Source: Amycolatopsis sp. MtRt-6
GTDB taxonomy: Bacteria; Actinomycetota; Actinomycetes; Mycobacteriales; Pseudonocardiaceae
NCBI RefSeq assembly: GCF_017308975.1
Contig: NZ_JADWPD010000001.1
Coordinates: 349,612 to 413,611 of the forward strand
Length of the DNA stretch: 64,000 nt
Direction of reading: 5' to 3'
Below the pieces are notes generated by a model that did not search any database, was not told the DNA's origin, and was given only the letters and a program-made list of their open reading frames with translations. Below are positions 1 through 7,350 of this stretch, piece by piece; position 1 is the first letter of the stretch, and each line of letters starts with the position of its first letter. Made by a program: the position numbers and the translations under genes.

Positions 1-1149
1 TGGTCCGAGGACCGACAGCGCTGGATCGCGGAACTGACGATCGGCTACCGGCCGAATGGGAAGCGCATCACGCGCAAGGCCAGCGGCAAGACGAAGACGG
101 AGGCGAAGGCTGCCCTCGACCGGCTCGTGGAGCGCAAGAAGGAAGGCACCGCTACGGCGGTCCGCGGGCTCACGGTCGAAAAGGCCGTTCGAGACTGGCT
201 GCGGCACGGCCTCAACGGTCGCAGCGTCGCGACCGTCGAGAAGCTGACCATCCTGGCCGAGACGCACATCGTCCCCTCGCTCGGTGCGCGTGTGCTGCTG
301 GACCCGAAGCAGTCGAAGGAACTAACCGCTGATGATGTTGATGCCTGGATGGAGGAGAAGGCAGAGGTTCTCGCCACGCGCACGCTCCAGGACCTCCGCT
401 CGATTCTCCGGCGCGCGATCAACCGAGCGGCGAAACGGACCAAGGGCATCCGGAACGTGGTGCTGCTGTGCGACGAGTTGCCGGTTGGCCGCGACGGCCG
501 GCCGTCGAAGTCGTTGACCTTCGCCCAGGCGGTATCGGTGCTCGCCGCCGCGGAGGCGGAAGACTCCACGTACGGCGACTACACGGTGGTTTCGCTCCTG
601 ACCGGCGCACGGACCGAGGAGGCGCGCCCACTGGCTTGGGCGGAGGTGGACGTGGTCGGGAAGCTGGAGGCGAAGCCGCCGGTTCCTCCGCACGTGAACG
701 TGTGGCGATCGGTACGGGCGGGCGGGGACACGAAGACCAAGAAGTCGCGTCGTTCGCTCGCGCTTCCTGGTCGGGCGGTCGACGCGCTGGAGCGCCAGAA
801 GCTCCGTCAAGAGCGTCAGCGCGAGTCGGCCGGCGACCGATGGCAAGAACTCGGGATCGTGTTCGGGTCGGACGTCGGGACGCAGCTCGACGCGGCCAAC
901 GTCCGGCGCGGCTTCCGGCGAATCCTCAAGCTCGCCGGCCTCGAACCGAAGGACTGGACGCCGCGCGAGTTGCGACACAGCTTCGTGTCGCTGCTCTCCG
1001 ACAACGGACTCACCATCGAGGAGATCTCGCGGCTGGTGGGGCACTCGGACTCGAAGGTGACCGAGCTCGTCTACCGCCACCAGTTGCGGCCGGTGATCCA
1101 AGATGGAGCGAAAGCGATGGACTCGATCTTCCCAGATTCGGCGGCGTAG
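1..1149 (+). CDS. Tyrosine site-specific integrase (5' partial)
   Basis: The frame is open to the first base of the window, so the N-terminus is missing; the first visible residues (WSEDRQRWIAELTIGY) look like an AP2-like integrase N-terminal domain. An SAM-like core-binding domain follows (about residues 45-140 of the visible part), then the catalytic domain: Arg in TGARTEEA, the LRHSF box, the GHSD His and the VYRH Tyr nucleophile. The first His of the usual HxLRH box is Arg (RELRH), which I believe occurs in other actinobacterial integrases. It would insert and excise an element at an att site, probably the tRNA-Ile 3' end. A strong hairpin follows the TAG stop. Confidence 0.9.
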   Translation, partial: WSEDRQRWIAELTIGYRPNGKRITRKASGKTKTEAKAALDRLVERKKEGTATAVRGLTVEKAVRDWLRHGLNGRSVATVEKLTILAETHIVPSLGARVLLDPKQSKELTADDVDAWMEEKAEVLATRTLQDLRSILRRAINRAAKRTKGIRNVVLLCDELPVGRDGRPSKSLTFAQAVSVLAAAEAEDSTYGDYTVVSLLTGARTEEARPLAWAEVDVVGKLEAKPPVPPHVNVWRSVRAGGDTKTKKSRRSLALPGRAVDALERQKLRQERQRESAGDRWQELGIVFGSDVGTQLDAANVRRGFRRILKLAGLEPKDWTPRELRHSFVSLLSDNGLTIEEISRLVGHSDSKVTELVYRHQLRPVIQDGAKAMDSIFPDSAA

Positions 1150-1172
1150 AAGGTCAATTGGCGACCGGTCTC

Positions 1173-1203
1173 AGGGCTGGTTCGCGGTTCGCGAACCAGC
1201 CCT
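1173..1203. terminator. Bidirectional terminator-like hairpin
   Basis: A 13-bp perfect inverted repeat (1173-1185 and 1191-1203) with a 5-nt loop sits between the convergent integrase (stop 1149) and the minus-strand gene ending at 1225. There is no long T run on either side, as is common for high-GC actinobacterial terminators. Confidence 0.6.
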
Positions 1204-1224
1204 GGCTCCGCCACGGCGATCGCT

Positions 1225-1860
1225 TCACTCGGAAACAGCGCCGGGCGGGAGCGGCTGGTGCGCTATCCGTTGAAACTCCTGCTCGCTCTCGGCGAGCACG
1301 GGCTCCCACACGTCTCTGGGCTTCGCAGCAGGTACGCCGAAATCAACTATCAGGAGCCGCAGGACGGCTTCCAGAGACACTCGTGCGGTCGGAAAATGAA
1401 CTCGGGCCAGCGTTCGACCAGGTGCAAGGACTTCGCTGTGGTCAAGGGTGCCGTGCACGTTGATGTGCGCCGCTGGGTGCCCTGAGCTGTCGTGACGGAG
1501 ATAGTCGTAGCGGAATACTTCCTGTTGCCCAGCCTCGTCACACTGATACTGGAGCGAAGTCTGGTCCACCTTGAGCCGCGACGAGCCGCCCTCATGAGGT
1601 GTCAGGCGAAGGGTCATCGCCAGGCGAAGCCATCGGTTGTTCCGCAGGCGAACAGGCGACGTAGGTCCTCCGATGCCTCCGAGCACCCTCGTAGCCTGGT
1701 CCGTGTACTGCCGCAGAGTGACGAACTGGTTATCTGCAAGAACCGTCACGCCCAAGAGCAGTTGAACCAGCTCTCGAAAGCTATCGAACGACCCGGCGCC
1801 GCCGGCCATGTACTGGCGTGTCAGGTCGCGCGCACTGGCGCGAAGTTGCTCTGTTGTCAC
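1225..1860 (-). CDS. Unknown protein, second gene of a two-gene unit
   Basis: A 211-residue protein I do not recognise. It has no signal peptide or membrane segment. The N-terminus looks helical (MTTEQLRASARDLTRQYMAG). The middle carries FRYDYLRHD, HPAAHINVHG and HFPTARVSLEAVLRLLI, and this His-rich centre may be the functional core. Its start overlaps the stop of the 66-residue upstream gene by 4 bp, so the two are translationally coupled. A small acidic partner followed by a larger His-rich protein in a mobile region resembles a toxin-antitoxin arrangement, but the function is inference only. Confidence 0.65.
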   Translation of the reverse strand: MTTEQLRASARDLTRQYMAGGAGSFDSFRELVQLLLGVTVLADNQFVTLRQYTDQATRVLGGIGGPTSPVRLRNNRWLRLAMTLRLTPHEGGSSRLKVDQTSLQYQCDEAGQQEVFRYDYLRHDSSGHPAAHINVHGTLDHSEVLAPGRTLARVHFPTARVSLEAVLRLLIVDFGVPAAKPRDVWEPVLAESEQEFQRIAHQPLPPGAVSE

Positions 1861-2057
1861 GTAGCGGGCAGGAGCGAGTCATCAGGGTCAAGAAGGTCTG
1901 CCAGCACCAGCGCGTCGCCCACGGCACCAGGATCGGCCAGACGCCCCTCTCGATACGACGTGATCACCTCGGCAGCAGACTTGCCCAGCCGTGCCCGAGT
2001 CACCTTCTCGATCTCGGCCACAATCTCGTTCCGCGTCATCTGCACCGTGGTCGTCAT
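1857..2057 (-). CDS. Small unknown protein, possible antitoxin partner
   Basis: This 66-residue acidic protein begins MTTTVQMTRNEIVAEIEK. It contains an amphipathic helical segment and a Leu/Asp-rich C-terminus (ADLLDPDDSLLPAT). Its stop overlaps the start of the downstream 211-residue gene by 4 bp, which implies co-translation. It has no recognised DNA-binding motif. Antitoxin-like from size and position only. Confidence 0.55.
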   Translation of the reverse strand: MTTTVQMTRNEIVAEIEKVTRARLGKSAAEVITSYREGRLADPGAVGDALVLADLLDPDDSLLPAT

Positions 2058-2198
2058 CCGTCAGCCCTCCCGAGAGTCGATGACAGGTTCACCGACCGAC
2101 CTCCCCATGGTAACTGGTCGGTACGACAAAACCCTCTCTCAAGGCTACGACCTGCGCAGATCGTGCCCCGCTGCTCCTTGCTTGCGGATCGGAACGCC

Positions 2199-3335
2199 CT
2201 AGTTCGTCAAGCCGATCCGGCGGACAGCTACCGAGGACGGCTCAGGAGGTTCCTGGCGACTCGGCTTGGACGTTTCGACCGGCGTCGGCGCGATCGACCG
2301 GAGCATCGTCGGCGGCACTGCAAGCGACTCCGCCGCCGGGCGATACGGACGCTGCCCGAACTTCCGACTTAGCAGCGTCCACAACAGCAATGGGGCCTCC
2401 CGTCCTACGTTGACCGGTTCTTGCTTGCGCCAGCCTTTCGATGACAGCTGGACGAACAGAGAGCGCCGGCGGGTTTCGCCGAGGAGGTCGAGACCATAGC
2501 CACGCTGGATCAAAGCCTGCATGGACACTCCCCAGGTGGCCTTCAGTCGCGCGTACTCCCGCAGTGTGGCGCGCTCGGAAATGTTCTCCTCAGCTCGCTC
2601 ACGTGGCATCAGCAGCGCACCGGCGAATCGATCGGCTTCCCGCTCGGCGTCCGCGGCTCGGGGCCGGAATGTGTGCAGCACGAGATGGCCGACTTCGTGC
2701 GCGAGGGTGAACCGTTCCCGGTCGCCCTGGCTGCCCGGGAAATACCCGATCAGTGCAGGCTCACCGACTCCGCCCCAATAGGACACGCCGAAGTGTCCGC
2801 CCGCGACCGGCTGTTCTTCCGGGTCATCGGTCAGCACGAACGGCGCCACAGCGACACCGGATCGCTCCAAGGCCCTCGTCAAGTGCGGGATCGGCTTGTC
2901 CGGTGCGAGCCGCAGAGCTTCTCGGGTTTGGGCGGCTAACTCCTCGATGTCATCAGGTGACAGGTCCTCGGCTGTGGCATAGGGCAGTGGTGGCGTTGGG
3001 TAGCTTTCCGCTGTGACCAATGCTTCGTTGATCCGGTAGCTCTCGGCGTAGAAAGTGCGCACCCGCCGGGTCAGCACCTTGCTGGCCGAGGCACGCTTGC
3101 GAAACCTGAGCGAGTCCAGCGGCACCGTGGTTGGCTGGACGGCGAAGAACCCGAACGGCGTGTCGGTGGCCTCGGCGATCGCCCGTAGTCCGTCTTCGGT
3201 CGCGTCGCGAGACGCGGTCTCTACCTGAGAGATCCACGACTGCTTCACGCCAGAGATGTTCTCCAGCTGCTCCTGGGTGAGGCCAAGCAGATCCCGCAGG
3301 GTCCGCAGTCGCTCACCCGGTGATGCCGCCAGCAT
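2199..3335 (-). CDS. XRE-family HTH + ImmA/IrrE metallopeptidase protein
   Basis: The preferred start is the ATG at 3335 (MLAASPGERLRTLRD), giving 378 residues; an in-frame extension upstream lies inside the neighbouring gene and has poor composition. Residues about 8-65 form a helix-turn-helix of Cro/C1 type (LTQEQLENISGVKQSWISQVE). The C-terminal half carries the zinc peptidase motif TLAHEVGHLVLH typical of ImmA/IrrE (DUF955), followed by an EREADRFAGALLMP segment. Such fusions regulate mobile elements by cleaving or sensing repressors, or act in toxin-antitoxin and stress responses. It overlaps the end of the upstream 224-residue gene by 23 bp, so the two probably share one transcript. Confidence 0.85.
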   Translation of the reverse strand: MLAASPGERLRTLRDLLGLTQEQLENISGVKQSWISQVETASRDATEDGLRAIAEATDTPFGFFAVQPTTVPLDSLRFRKRASASKVLTRRVRTFYAESYRINEALVTAESYPTPPLPYATAEDLSPDDIEELAAQTREALRLAPDKPIPHLTRALERSGVAVAPFVLTDDPEEQPVAGGHFGVSYWGGVGEPALIGYFPGSQGDRERFTLAHEVGHLVLHTFRPRAADAEREADRFAGALLMPRERAEENISERATLREYARLKATWGVSMQALIQRGYGLDLLGETRRRSLFVQLSSKGWRKQEPVNVGREAPLLLWTLLSRKFGQRPYRPAAESLAVPPTMLRSIAPTPVETSKPSRQEPPEPSSVAVRRIGLTN

Positions 3336-3987
3336 CGGAATCGCCCTCTTCTTGTTGGTCGTCGAGGGGCAGGTCCAGCCCCAAGCCTTCGTCTGTCGGT
3401 TCGAACGACAGGTCAGCCAGCTCGTCCGCTGTAGCGGGCAGCGGGAAGTCCAGGTCGGTCTTCTGGTGCTTTCCCCACTTCCACTCTCCGATCGTGCGCA
3501 CGATCCGGAAGACCGGCGCAGCAGTCTCCGGGTCGATGCGCCACAAACCAAGCAGCTTGTCGCCCAAGTCGCCGAACATCGGGATCATGCCAGTTAACGG
3601 AGGGTTGCAGTAGAAGGCCCTCCGCGCGAGGTTGGACCCAGGCGGGGGAACCACGCCGCCATTAGGGCTGTGCAGCATCCGGACGCCGTAGTGGTCGTCA
3701 GTCAGCCACAGCTCGCCGTTGCGTGCGTGGTTGCCGCTCAGCTTCCAGTTGCCGAGTTCGTTTTTGAGCTGACGAAGACGGTGATGCGCGAAGGCGCGGA
3801 CCGTATGCGTTCCGAACCACACGTAGTCAGGACCGTCGTCAAGGTGAGCGAGCAACTCCTGACGGCGCTGCTCCGCGAACGTAAAGGCGTCATGCAGCGG
3901 CTCGCAGAGGCCGAGCATCGCGGACCGGATCCGCTCCACATGGTCTTGAACCATGGGCGTGATAATATCACGCAGATAGTTAAACAT
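3313..3987 (-). CDS. Unknown protein coupled to the HTH/ImmA-IrrE gene
   Basis: A 224-residue protein that I do not recognise. It has a helical N-terminus with FAEQRRQELLAHLDDG, an aromatic-rich middle (YVWFGTHTVRAF, ELWLTDDHYGVR, GEWKWGKH) and a strongly acidic tail (LPLDDQQEEGDSD). No membrane segment. Its 3' end overlaps the start of the HTH/ImmA-IrrE gene by 23 bp. The pairing suggests it is the partner or substrate of the peptidase, for example a cleavable regulator or antitoxin; this is inference. An internal Met (MVQDHVERI) is an alternative start. Confidence 0.65.
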   Translation of the reverse strand: MFNYLRDIITPMVQDHVERIRSAMLGLCEPLHDAFTFAEQRRQELLAHLDDGPDYVWFGTHTVRAFAHHRLRQLKNELGNWKLSGNHARNGELWLTDDHYGVRMLHSPNGGVVPPPGSNLARRAFYCNPPLTGMIPMFGDLGDKLLGLWRIDPETAAPVFRIVRTIGEWKWGKHQKTDLDFPLPATADELADLSFEPTDEGLGLDLPLDDQQEEGDSDAGGITG

Positions 3988-4217
3988 CTCAGCTCACGGC
4001 CGCTCTACCTCGACGTGATCTGACTGTCCGACGTCCCAAGCTCGCGCGACAACGCAGCAGAGGAGACAGGCCAGACACGCGAGACTGGGAAGTCAAAACT
4101 TGCGCCGATCGGCGATCGACCGCTGAAACGAAGACACGGCAGTGCCGGCGACAAACGCGTCAGAACGAGATCTTCGAGAGCTGACAGTCACCCAGTTTGT
4201 CACCCAGGTCATGCAAA

Positions 4218-4248
4218 AAGCCCGGCTCGCGAGACGCGAACCGGGCTT
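4218..4248 (-). terminator. Terminator after the duplicated tRNA-Ile 3' half
   Basis: An inverted repeat (AAGCCCGG at 4218-4225, CCGGGCTT at 4241-4248, partly paired between) is followed on the minus strand by a T run (CTTTTTGC). It lies only a few bases past the 46-bp tRNA fragment, where a tRNA-Ile terminator is expected. This suggests that this side keeps the original tRNA downstream sequence, or that of an earlier element. Two direct copies of GTCACCCAG lie just upstream (about 4187-4207) and may be integrase arm sites. Confidence 0.65.
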
Positions 4249-4252
4249 GACC

Positions 4253-4298
4253 TGCGTGGGCCTACCAGGACTTGAACCTGGGACCTCTTCGTTATCAG
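4253..4298. repeat. Attachment-site core, left copy (46-bp direct repeat)
   Basis: This is identical over 46 bp to 10744-10789. It matches the minus-strand 3' half of tRNA-Ile(GAU), from the discriminator base to just past the anticodon. The 5' half is absent, so it is not a working tRNA. The identity ends sharply on both sides (C/G at the left, T/C at the right), as expected for att cores made by recombination. Confidence 0.92.
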
Positions 4299-4434
4299 TG
4301 ATGATCCAGACTGCTGGGCCGTACCGTTCAGTGCCCCTGAGCTGCGGTGATGTGCTTTTGCGGATCATGGAAGACCGGTGAGTGACGTTGCGTTCGCTGC
4401 CTCTCCGCTGCCTGATCTCCCCCTACAAGTGGGT

Positions 4435-4582
4435 GGCCTCTTCGCCATCTCGTCGACCTGGCAACGCCCGATCGTGCCGGGTCAAGGGGGCACCTTCCGC
4501 CCGGCTGAGCGTACCCCTGCGAGTCGCCCCCTTGACGCGGTGCGATAGCCCTCCGGGAGGTCGACGAGATGGCGACAGGCCA
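4435..4582. repeat. Large nested inverted repeat (possible single-strand origin or structured RNA)
   Basis: The outer arms are a perfect 17-bp inverted repeat, CGCCATCTCGTCGACCT at 4443-4459 and its complement at 4558-4574, extended imperfectly by TGGCCT on both sides. Nested inside is an 11-bp perfect inverted repeat (4481-4491 and 4526-4536), extended with a few mismatches to about 21 bp. The centre may fold further. It is non-coding and lies at the att end opposite the integrase. On a rolling-circle element, a nested cruciform of this size fits a second-strand (lagging) origin or a regulatory RNA; that role is inferred. Confidence 0.7.
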
Positions 4583-4829
4583 GTCACGGACGCGACCGGT
4601 GCTCCCCCGCCGGCCATCTCGGAGACCTGCCCGTCCGGCGAGGACATTGGTTCTCCAGATCCGGCCCACCGTGGTCATCGGCCTTCCGCCCCGGCCGACT
4701 TGCCGGGGACCGGGCGCCAGCCCGCACGCCCCGGCAAGGGCTTGGCCGGGGCAAGGGACCGGGCCGAGCGGCCCCGCAGGGGCCGCCTTGATCCTGTAGA
4801 GAAAGTTCTCACCACTACGGACCTCACCG
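4583..4829. other. Gene-free GC-rich stretch with further hairpins
   Basis: I see no supported gene between 3988 and 4829. Besides the att core, terminator and nested repeat, this part holds a 10-bp inverted repeat (CTTGCCGGGG at 4699-4708, complement at 4729-4738) and a perfect 8-bp hairpin (4768-4775 and 4779-4786, 3-nt loop). Short plus-strand open frames here have no codon signature and I reject them. The hairpin nearest 4830 may end transcription of the minus-strand regulator gene. Confidence 0.5.
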
Positions 4830-6032
4830 TCACCGACCGACCAGGGTCACTCCGGCTCGACGCGCGAACTCCTCAAGCGCGGGCGGCACATCGGACTCCA
4901 TCCGGGCAAGATCGCGGACCATCGTATGCACAAGCCGGTGTCGGTAGACCTGCTCCGGAGCGATCTGCTCCGCATCCTCAAGCGCTGCAAGGGCTCGCTC
5001 GACGTTCCGCCGCTGCGTCCATGCCCGCGCTACGTCGATCAACAATCTGCCTCGACGCTCGGGAGAGAGCCTTGAGGCGTCAATCGTGGCGGCTCGCCGT
5101 ACGGCCTCACCCGCGTCCCCGAGATCAACCGCCACGGCGACCTCGTGGAGCGCGACGTTCGTGGGACCGAATTCGGTGTGATAGTCGTTCCGGTCCTCAC
5201 CGAGTCTTGAGGCGATCTCGCGCGCACGGCTCAGGTGCTGCCAAGCCTCTTCTGCCCTCTCGGTCCTCGCCGCGATGACGGCTCGCTGCAGCGTGAGGGC
5301 ACCGCAGACGCTCAACGCCTCCGGGATTCCTTGCTCCACCAGCCCTTCCAGAGCCACGCTCGCCGTGGTGGCCGTGTGCTCCGCCTGATCGAGCTGCCGC
5401 GCCCCCTGGAACACCAGGGTCAGTCGGAAGGCTCCCTCTGCCATGAGCAGCGGATCACCTGCCCGGCCGGCATCGGATATTGCTCGGTCAGCCGCAACCC
5501 ACGCCGCGTCGAACTGCTGCAACTTCGCGAGGGCGGCCGCACAGGCGTGGTAGCTCCGTGCGAGAAGCGCGAACACCTCGGACGCGTCGTCACTGCCTGC
5601 TGCCGCTTCGAGTCTCGGTAGAAGGGTCTCCAGGAGGCCAACAAGCTCCTCGTAGCGTGACTCGTGCGCGAGTACCCACACCTGGTCTGTGTCGTTGCGG
5701 AGCGCATCGAGGTCCGGCTGTGGCTGCTTCCCGAGAACAGCGCGAAGAGCGAAGTTCGCGCTCAAGAGCAGTCGGAGCGGCACTGCGCTCGCCGGTCGCT
5801 CGGTCGCCGCCACCGCTGGGGCCGTTGGCGCAAGCTCAGCCATGGGCACGTCAAGGACACGCGCGATGCGTTCCAGCACGTCCAGGCTCTTCGCGGCGCG
5901 CACGCCCCGCTCGACCTGCGACAACCAAGCTTCCGACCGGTCGATCAGCGGCGCGAACTCCCGTTGTGACAGGCCTCGCCGTCCTCTGTGGAACGCGATT
6001 TTCCTTCCGAGTTCGACGTCTTCCTCAGCCAT
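4830..6032 (-). CDS. XRE-family transcriptional regulator with TPR-like C-terminus
   Basis: From the ATG at 6032 (MAEEDVELGRKIAFHRG) the protein has 400 residues. Residues about 8-65 form a Cro/C1 helix-turn-helix (LSQREFAPLIDRSEAWLSQVE). The remaining 330 residues are Ala/Leu-rich paired helices resembling tetratricopeptide repeats, with no membrane segment. This is the Streptomyces-type XRE regulator often found in mobile or secondary-metabolism contexts, in which the helical repeats probably sense a ligand or peptide. Its start lies 8 bp inside the end of the upstream monooxygenase-fold gene, so they form one minus-strand operon reading away from the operator-rich gap 6370-6490, which it may control. 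Confidence 0.85.
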   Translation of the reverse strand: MAEEDVELGRKIAFHRGRRGLSQREFAPLIDRSEAWLSQVERGVRAAKSLDVLERIARVLDVPMAELAPTAPAVAATERPASAVPLRLLLSANFALRAVLGKQPQPDLDALRNDTDQVWVLAHESRYEELVGLLETLLPRLEAAAGSDDASEVFALLARSYHACAAALAKLQQFDAAWVAADRAISDAGRAGDPLLMAEGAFRLTLVFQGARQLDQAEHTATTASVALEGLVEQGIPEALSVCGALTLQRAVIAARTERAEEAWQHLSRAREIASRLGEDRNDYHTEFGPTNVALHEVAVAVDLGDAGEAVRRAATIDASRLSPERRGRLLIDVARAWTQRRNVERALAALEDAEQIAPEQVYRHRLVHTMVRDLARMESDVPPALEEFARRAGVTLVGR

Positions 6033-6339
6033 CGGCGGGGAGACCCTTCGAGGTGGCCGGCGTGATGAACTCGACCCGCGTCGCTGCGATGAACTGATCA
6101 CGCTCAGCAAGGAAGCGAAGCGTGTGCGGCTGGCGCTCGTGCTCCTCGAACGCGGCCCGGTCCCGGTACACCTCGTAGAAGACGCGCGCGAGCGGCGCAC
6201 CGTCTACCCGGTGGGTGACGTAGACAAGCGTGCCGGGCTCGTCCTTGGCGATCCCCTTGCCGGTCTCCTCGACCAACCGGTCGAAGTCAACGGCGCTCGC
6301 GTCGTCCTTCAGATCGAACCGCACAACCAGTGCGTACAT
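6025..6339 (-). CDS. Antibiotic biosynthesis monooxygenase (ABM)-fold small protein
   Basis: The start chosen is the ATG at 6339 (MYALVVRFDLKDD), preceded by GAGGA; the product is 104 residues. The pattern of an N-terminal strand, a helix (FDRLVEETGKGI), strands with EPGTLVYVTHRV and RVFYEVYRDRAAFEEHE, and a C-terminal VEFITPA strand is typical of the dimeric ferredoxin-like ABM/YgiN family (quinol-type oxygenases and related binders). Its last 8 bp overlap the start of the XRE regulator, so the regulator is probably translated by coupling. Substrate unknown; in this setting it may sense or detoxify a small aromatic molecule. Confidence 0.8.
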   Translation of the reverse strand: MYALVVRFDLKDDASAVDFDRLVEETGKGIAKDEPGTLVYVTHRVDGAPLARVFYEVYRDRAAFEEHERQPHTLRFLAERDQFIAATRVEFITPATSKGLPADG

Positions 6340-6369
6340 GGCGGGCTCCTCGCTGTCGTAGTCCCGCAA

Positions 6370-6490
6370 CCATAGTACTCCATCCGGATTTAAGTACGGA
6401 TGACCTGTCCGTATTTATGCAGGTCAGCGGGTTTCAACAGAACTTGACCGTATTAATCCGTACTTAAGTACTAGACACGTACTTCAGTAT
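6370..6490. promoter_or_regulatory. AT-rich divergent promoter/operator with repeated CGTACTT motifs
   Basis: This gap separates the minus-strand ABM-XRE operon from the plus-strand AICE genes. It contains TTAAGTACGGA at 6390-6400 and its exact complement at 6457-6467, a 12-bp palindrome GTACTTAAGTAC at 6460-6471, a CATCCG/CGGATG dyad (6381-6386 and 6397-6402), and a further CGTACTT at 6479-6485. It is much richer in A+T than its surroundings. The repeats look like operators for a dimeric regulator, most likely the XRE protein next door. Confidence 0.75.
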
Positions 6491-6538
6491 CACGTAGCGT
6501 CGTTGGCGTCAGGACAGGACTGGTCAGGGAGGGTTCCG

Positions 6539-7087
6539 ATGACTGCGTTGATCGACAAAGCGGTGCCGACACAGGTCGCACCCGCCGGGCACGTACTGAT
6601 CGTCAACTCGACGTCGTTCGGGGCCGTGAGCCTGTCCCTGGCGTGGGTCAACGACGGTGCGTTCGTCTTCACCGCCGACCAGCCGCCCACGCGCACGGTG
6701 CGTCTCGGTGGTGGCTGGTACCAGGAGTCTCGCTGGGGTGTCGCCCTCGCGGTGTCCCTTCCGGACGGCGTGCACGTCCTCGACTCCACCGAGGTCCAGG
6801 TGGCTCTCCACGCTGCCGGGGTCGCCTTCGAGCACCGCACGGCGGCGGACGTCCTCGCGGACCTGTTCCTGGTCGGCCTGGAGCGGCTCGGGGTGGAAGA
6901 GGTCCGCCGGATCGCTGCTGAATGGCGGGCAACCGAGGTGGCGTCGAGCCGCAAGAAGATCTCGGTTGCGTTGTGGCGCAAGGAGATGCGGCGCGTGTGG
7001 GGCTCCCGCAAGCAGATGGACCGCGCGTGCCTGGCCAAGTGCGACCTTCTGGACGCGGTGATGGCCGACACGAAGGTGGCCGCGTGA
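6539..7087 (+). CDS. AICE protein of unknown function
   Basis: The ATG at 6539 (MTALIDKAVPTQVAPAG) follows a strong GGGAGGG site, giving 182 residues. The N-terminal two thirds look beta-rich (GHVLIVNSTSFGAVSLSLAW, then TRTVRLGGGWYQESRWG); the C-terminus is a charged helical part rich in Lys/Arg (SSRKKISVALWRKEMRRVW). It is the first gene of the plus-strand operon, and its TGA overlaps the next ATG. Genes at this position in pSAM2-type elements are usually small conserved proteins of unknown role. No function is assigned. Confidence 0.75.
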   Translation: MTALIDKAVPTQVAPAGHVLIVNSTSFGAVSLSLAWVNDGAFVFTADQPPTRTVRLGGGWYQESRWGVALAVSLPDGVHVLDSTEVQVALHAAGVAFEHRTAADVLADLFLVGLERLGVEEVRRIAAEWRATEVASSRKKISVALWRKEMRRVWGSRKQMDRACLAKCDLLDAVMADTKVAA

Positions 7088-7350
7088 TGGCCGCCGTGGA
7101 GCTGGTGCCCTGCGGTCACTGCGGCGTGACGCACGTTGTCGTCGAGGTCCGCATGGCGCGTTGCCCGTGCCAGGGGACCGGCCTGACGCTGGTCGACGGC
7201 GTGCCGGTCTACCCGTTCCGCCCGTGCGGCTTCTGCCCCGGCGACGGCCAGATCGCGACGTTCGACGAGGTCAGCGTTACCGCTCAGGAGTGCGCCTGCC
7301 GCAACGAGGCGTCGGCCCGCCCGCGTCACGCCGTGGGGGTGGCTGCCTGA
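7087..7350 (+). CDS. Small Cys-rich, zinc-ribbon-like AICE protein
   Basis: An 87-residue protein, MAAVELVPCGHCGVTHVV..., with paired cysteines (PCGHCG, RCPCQG, PCGFCPGDG, ECACRN) that look like two zinc knuckles or ribbons. The start overlaps the previous stop (TGATG at 7085-7089) and its stop overlaps the next ATG, so it is translationally coupled within the element operon. Possible nucleic-acid binding; exact function unknown. A GTG at 7084 is an alternative start. Confidence 0.7.
   Translation: MAAVELVPCGHCGVTHVVVEVRMARCPCQGTGLTLVDGVPVYPFRPCGFCPGDGQIATFDEVSVTAQECACRNEASARPRHAVGVAA

Larger units (their letters stand above)
1..4298. mobile_element. Candidate second integrated element (partial), left of the AICE
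   Basis: This stretch carries only accessory-type genes: a tyrosine integrase cut by the window edge, a possible two-gene toxin-antitoxin-like unit, a HTH/ImmA-IrrE protein and unknown genes. It ends at a 46-bp copy of the tRNA-Ile 3' half (4253-4298). No chromosomal housekeeping gene, and no tRNA-Ala of the kind that often follows tRNA-Ile in actinobacteria, is seen here. The simplest reading is another integrative element placed in tandem at the same tRNA. The left boundary is outside the window. Alternatively it is an ordinary chromosomal genomic island and only the next element uses the tRNA. Confidence 0.45.

Noticed and set aside
2199..3551. HTH/ImmA-IrrE protein of 450 residues
   Set aside because: The extra N-terminal 72 residues are Arg/Ser-rich, overlap the upstream gene and have no ribosome site; start at 3335 used.
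4253..4298. Second tRNA-Ile gene
   Set aside because: Only the 3' half is present; no acceptor 5' strand or D-arm, so it is the att duplicate.
4382..5278. Plus-strand frame of 298 codons in the AICE left end
   Set aside because: Runs through the nested inverted repeat and antisense to the XRE gene; no codon signature.
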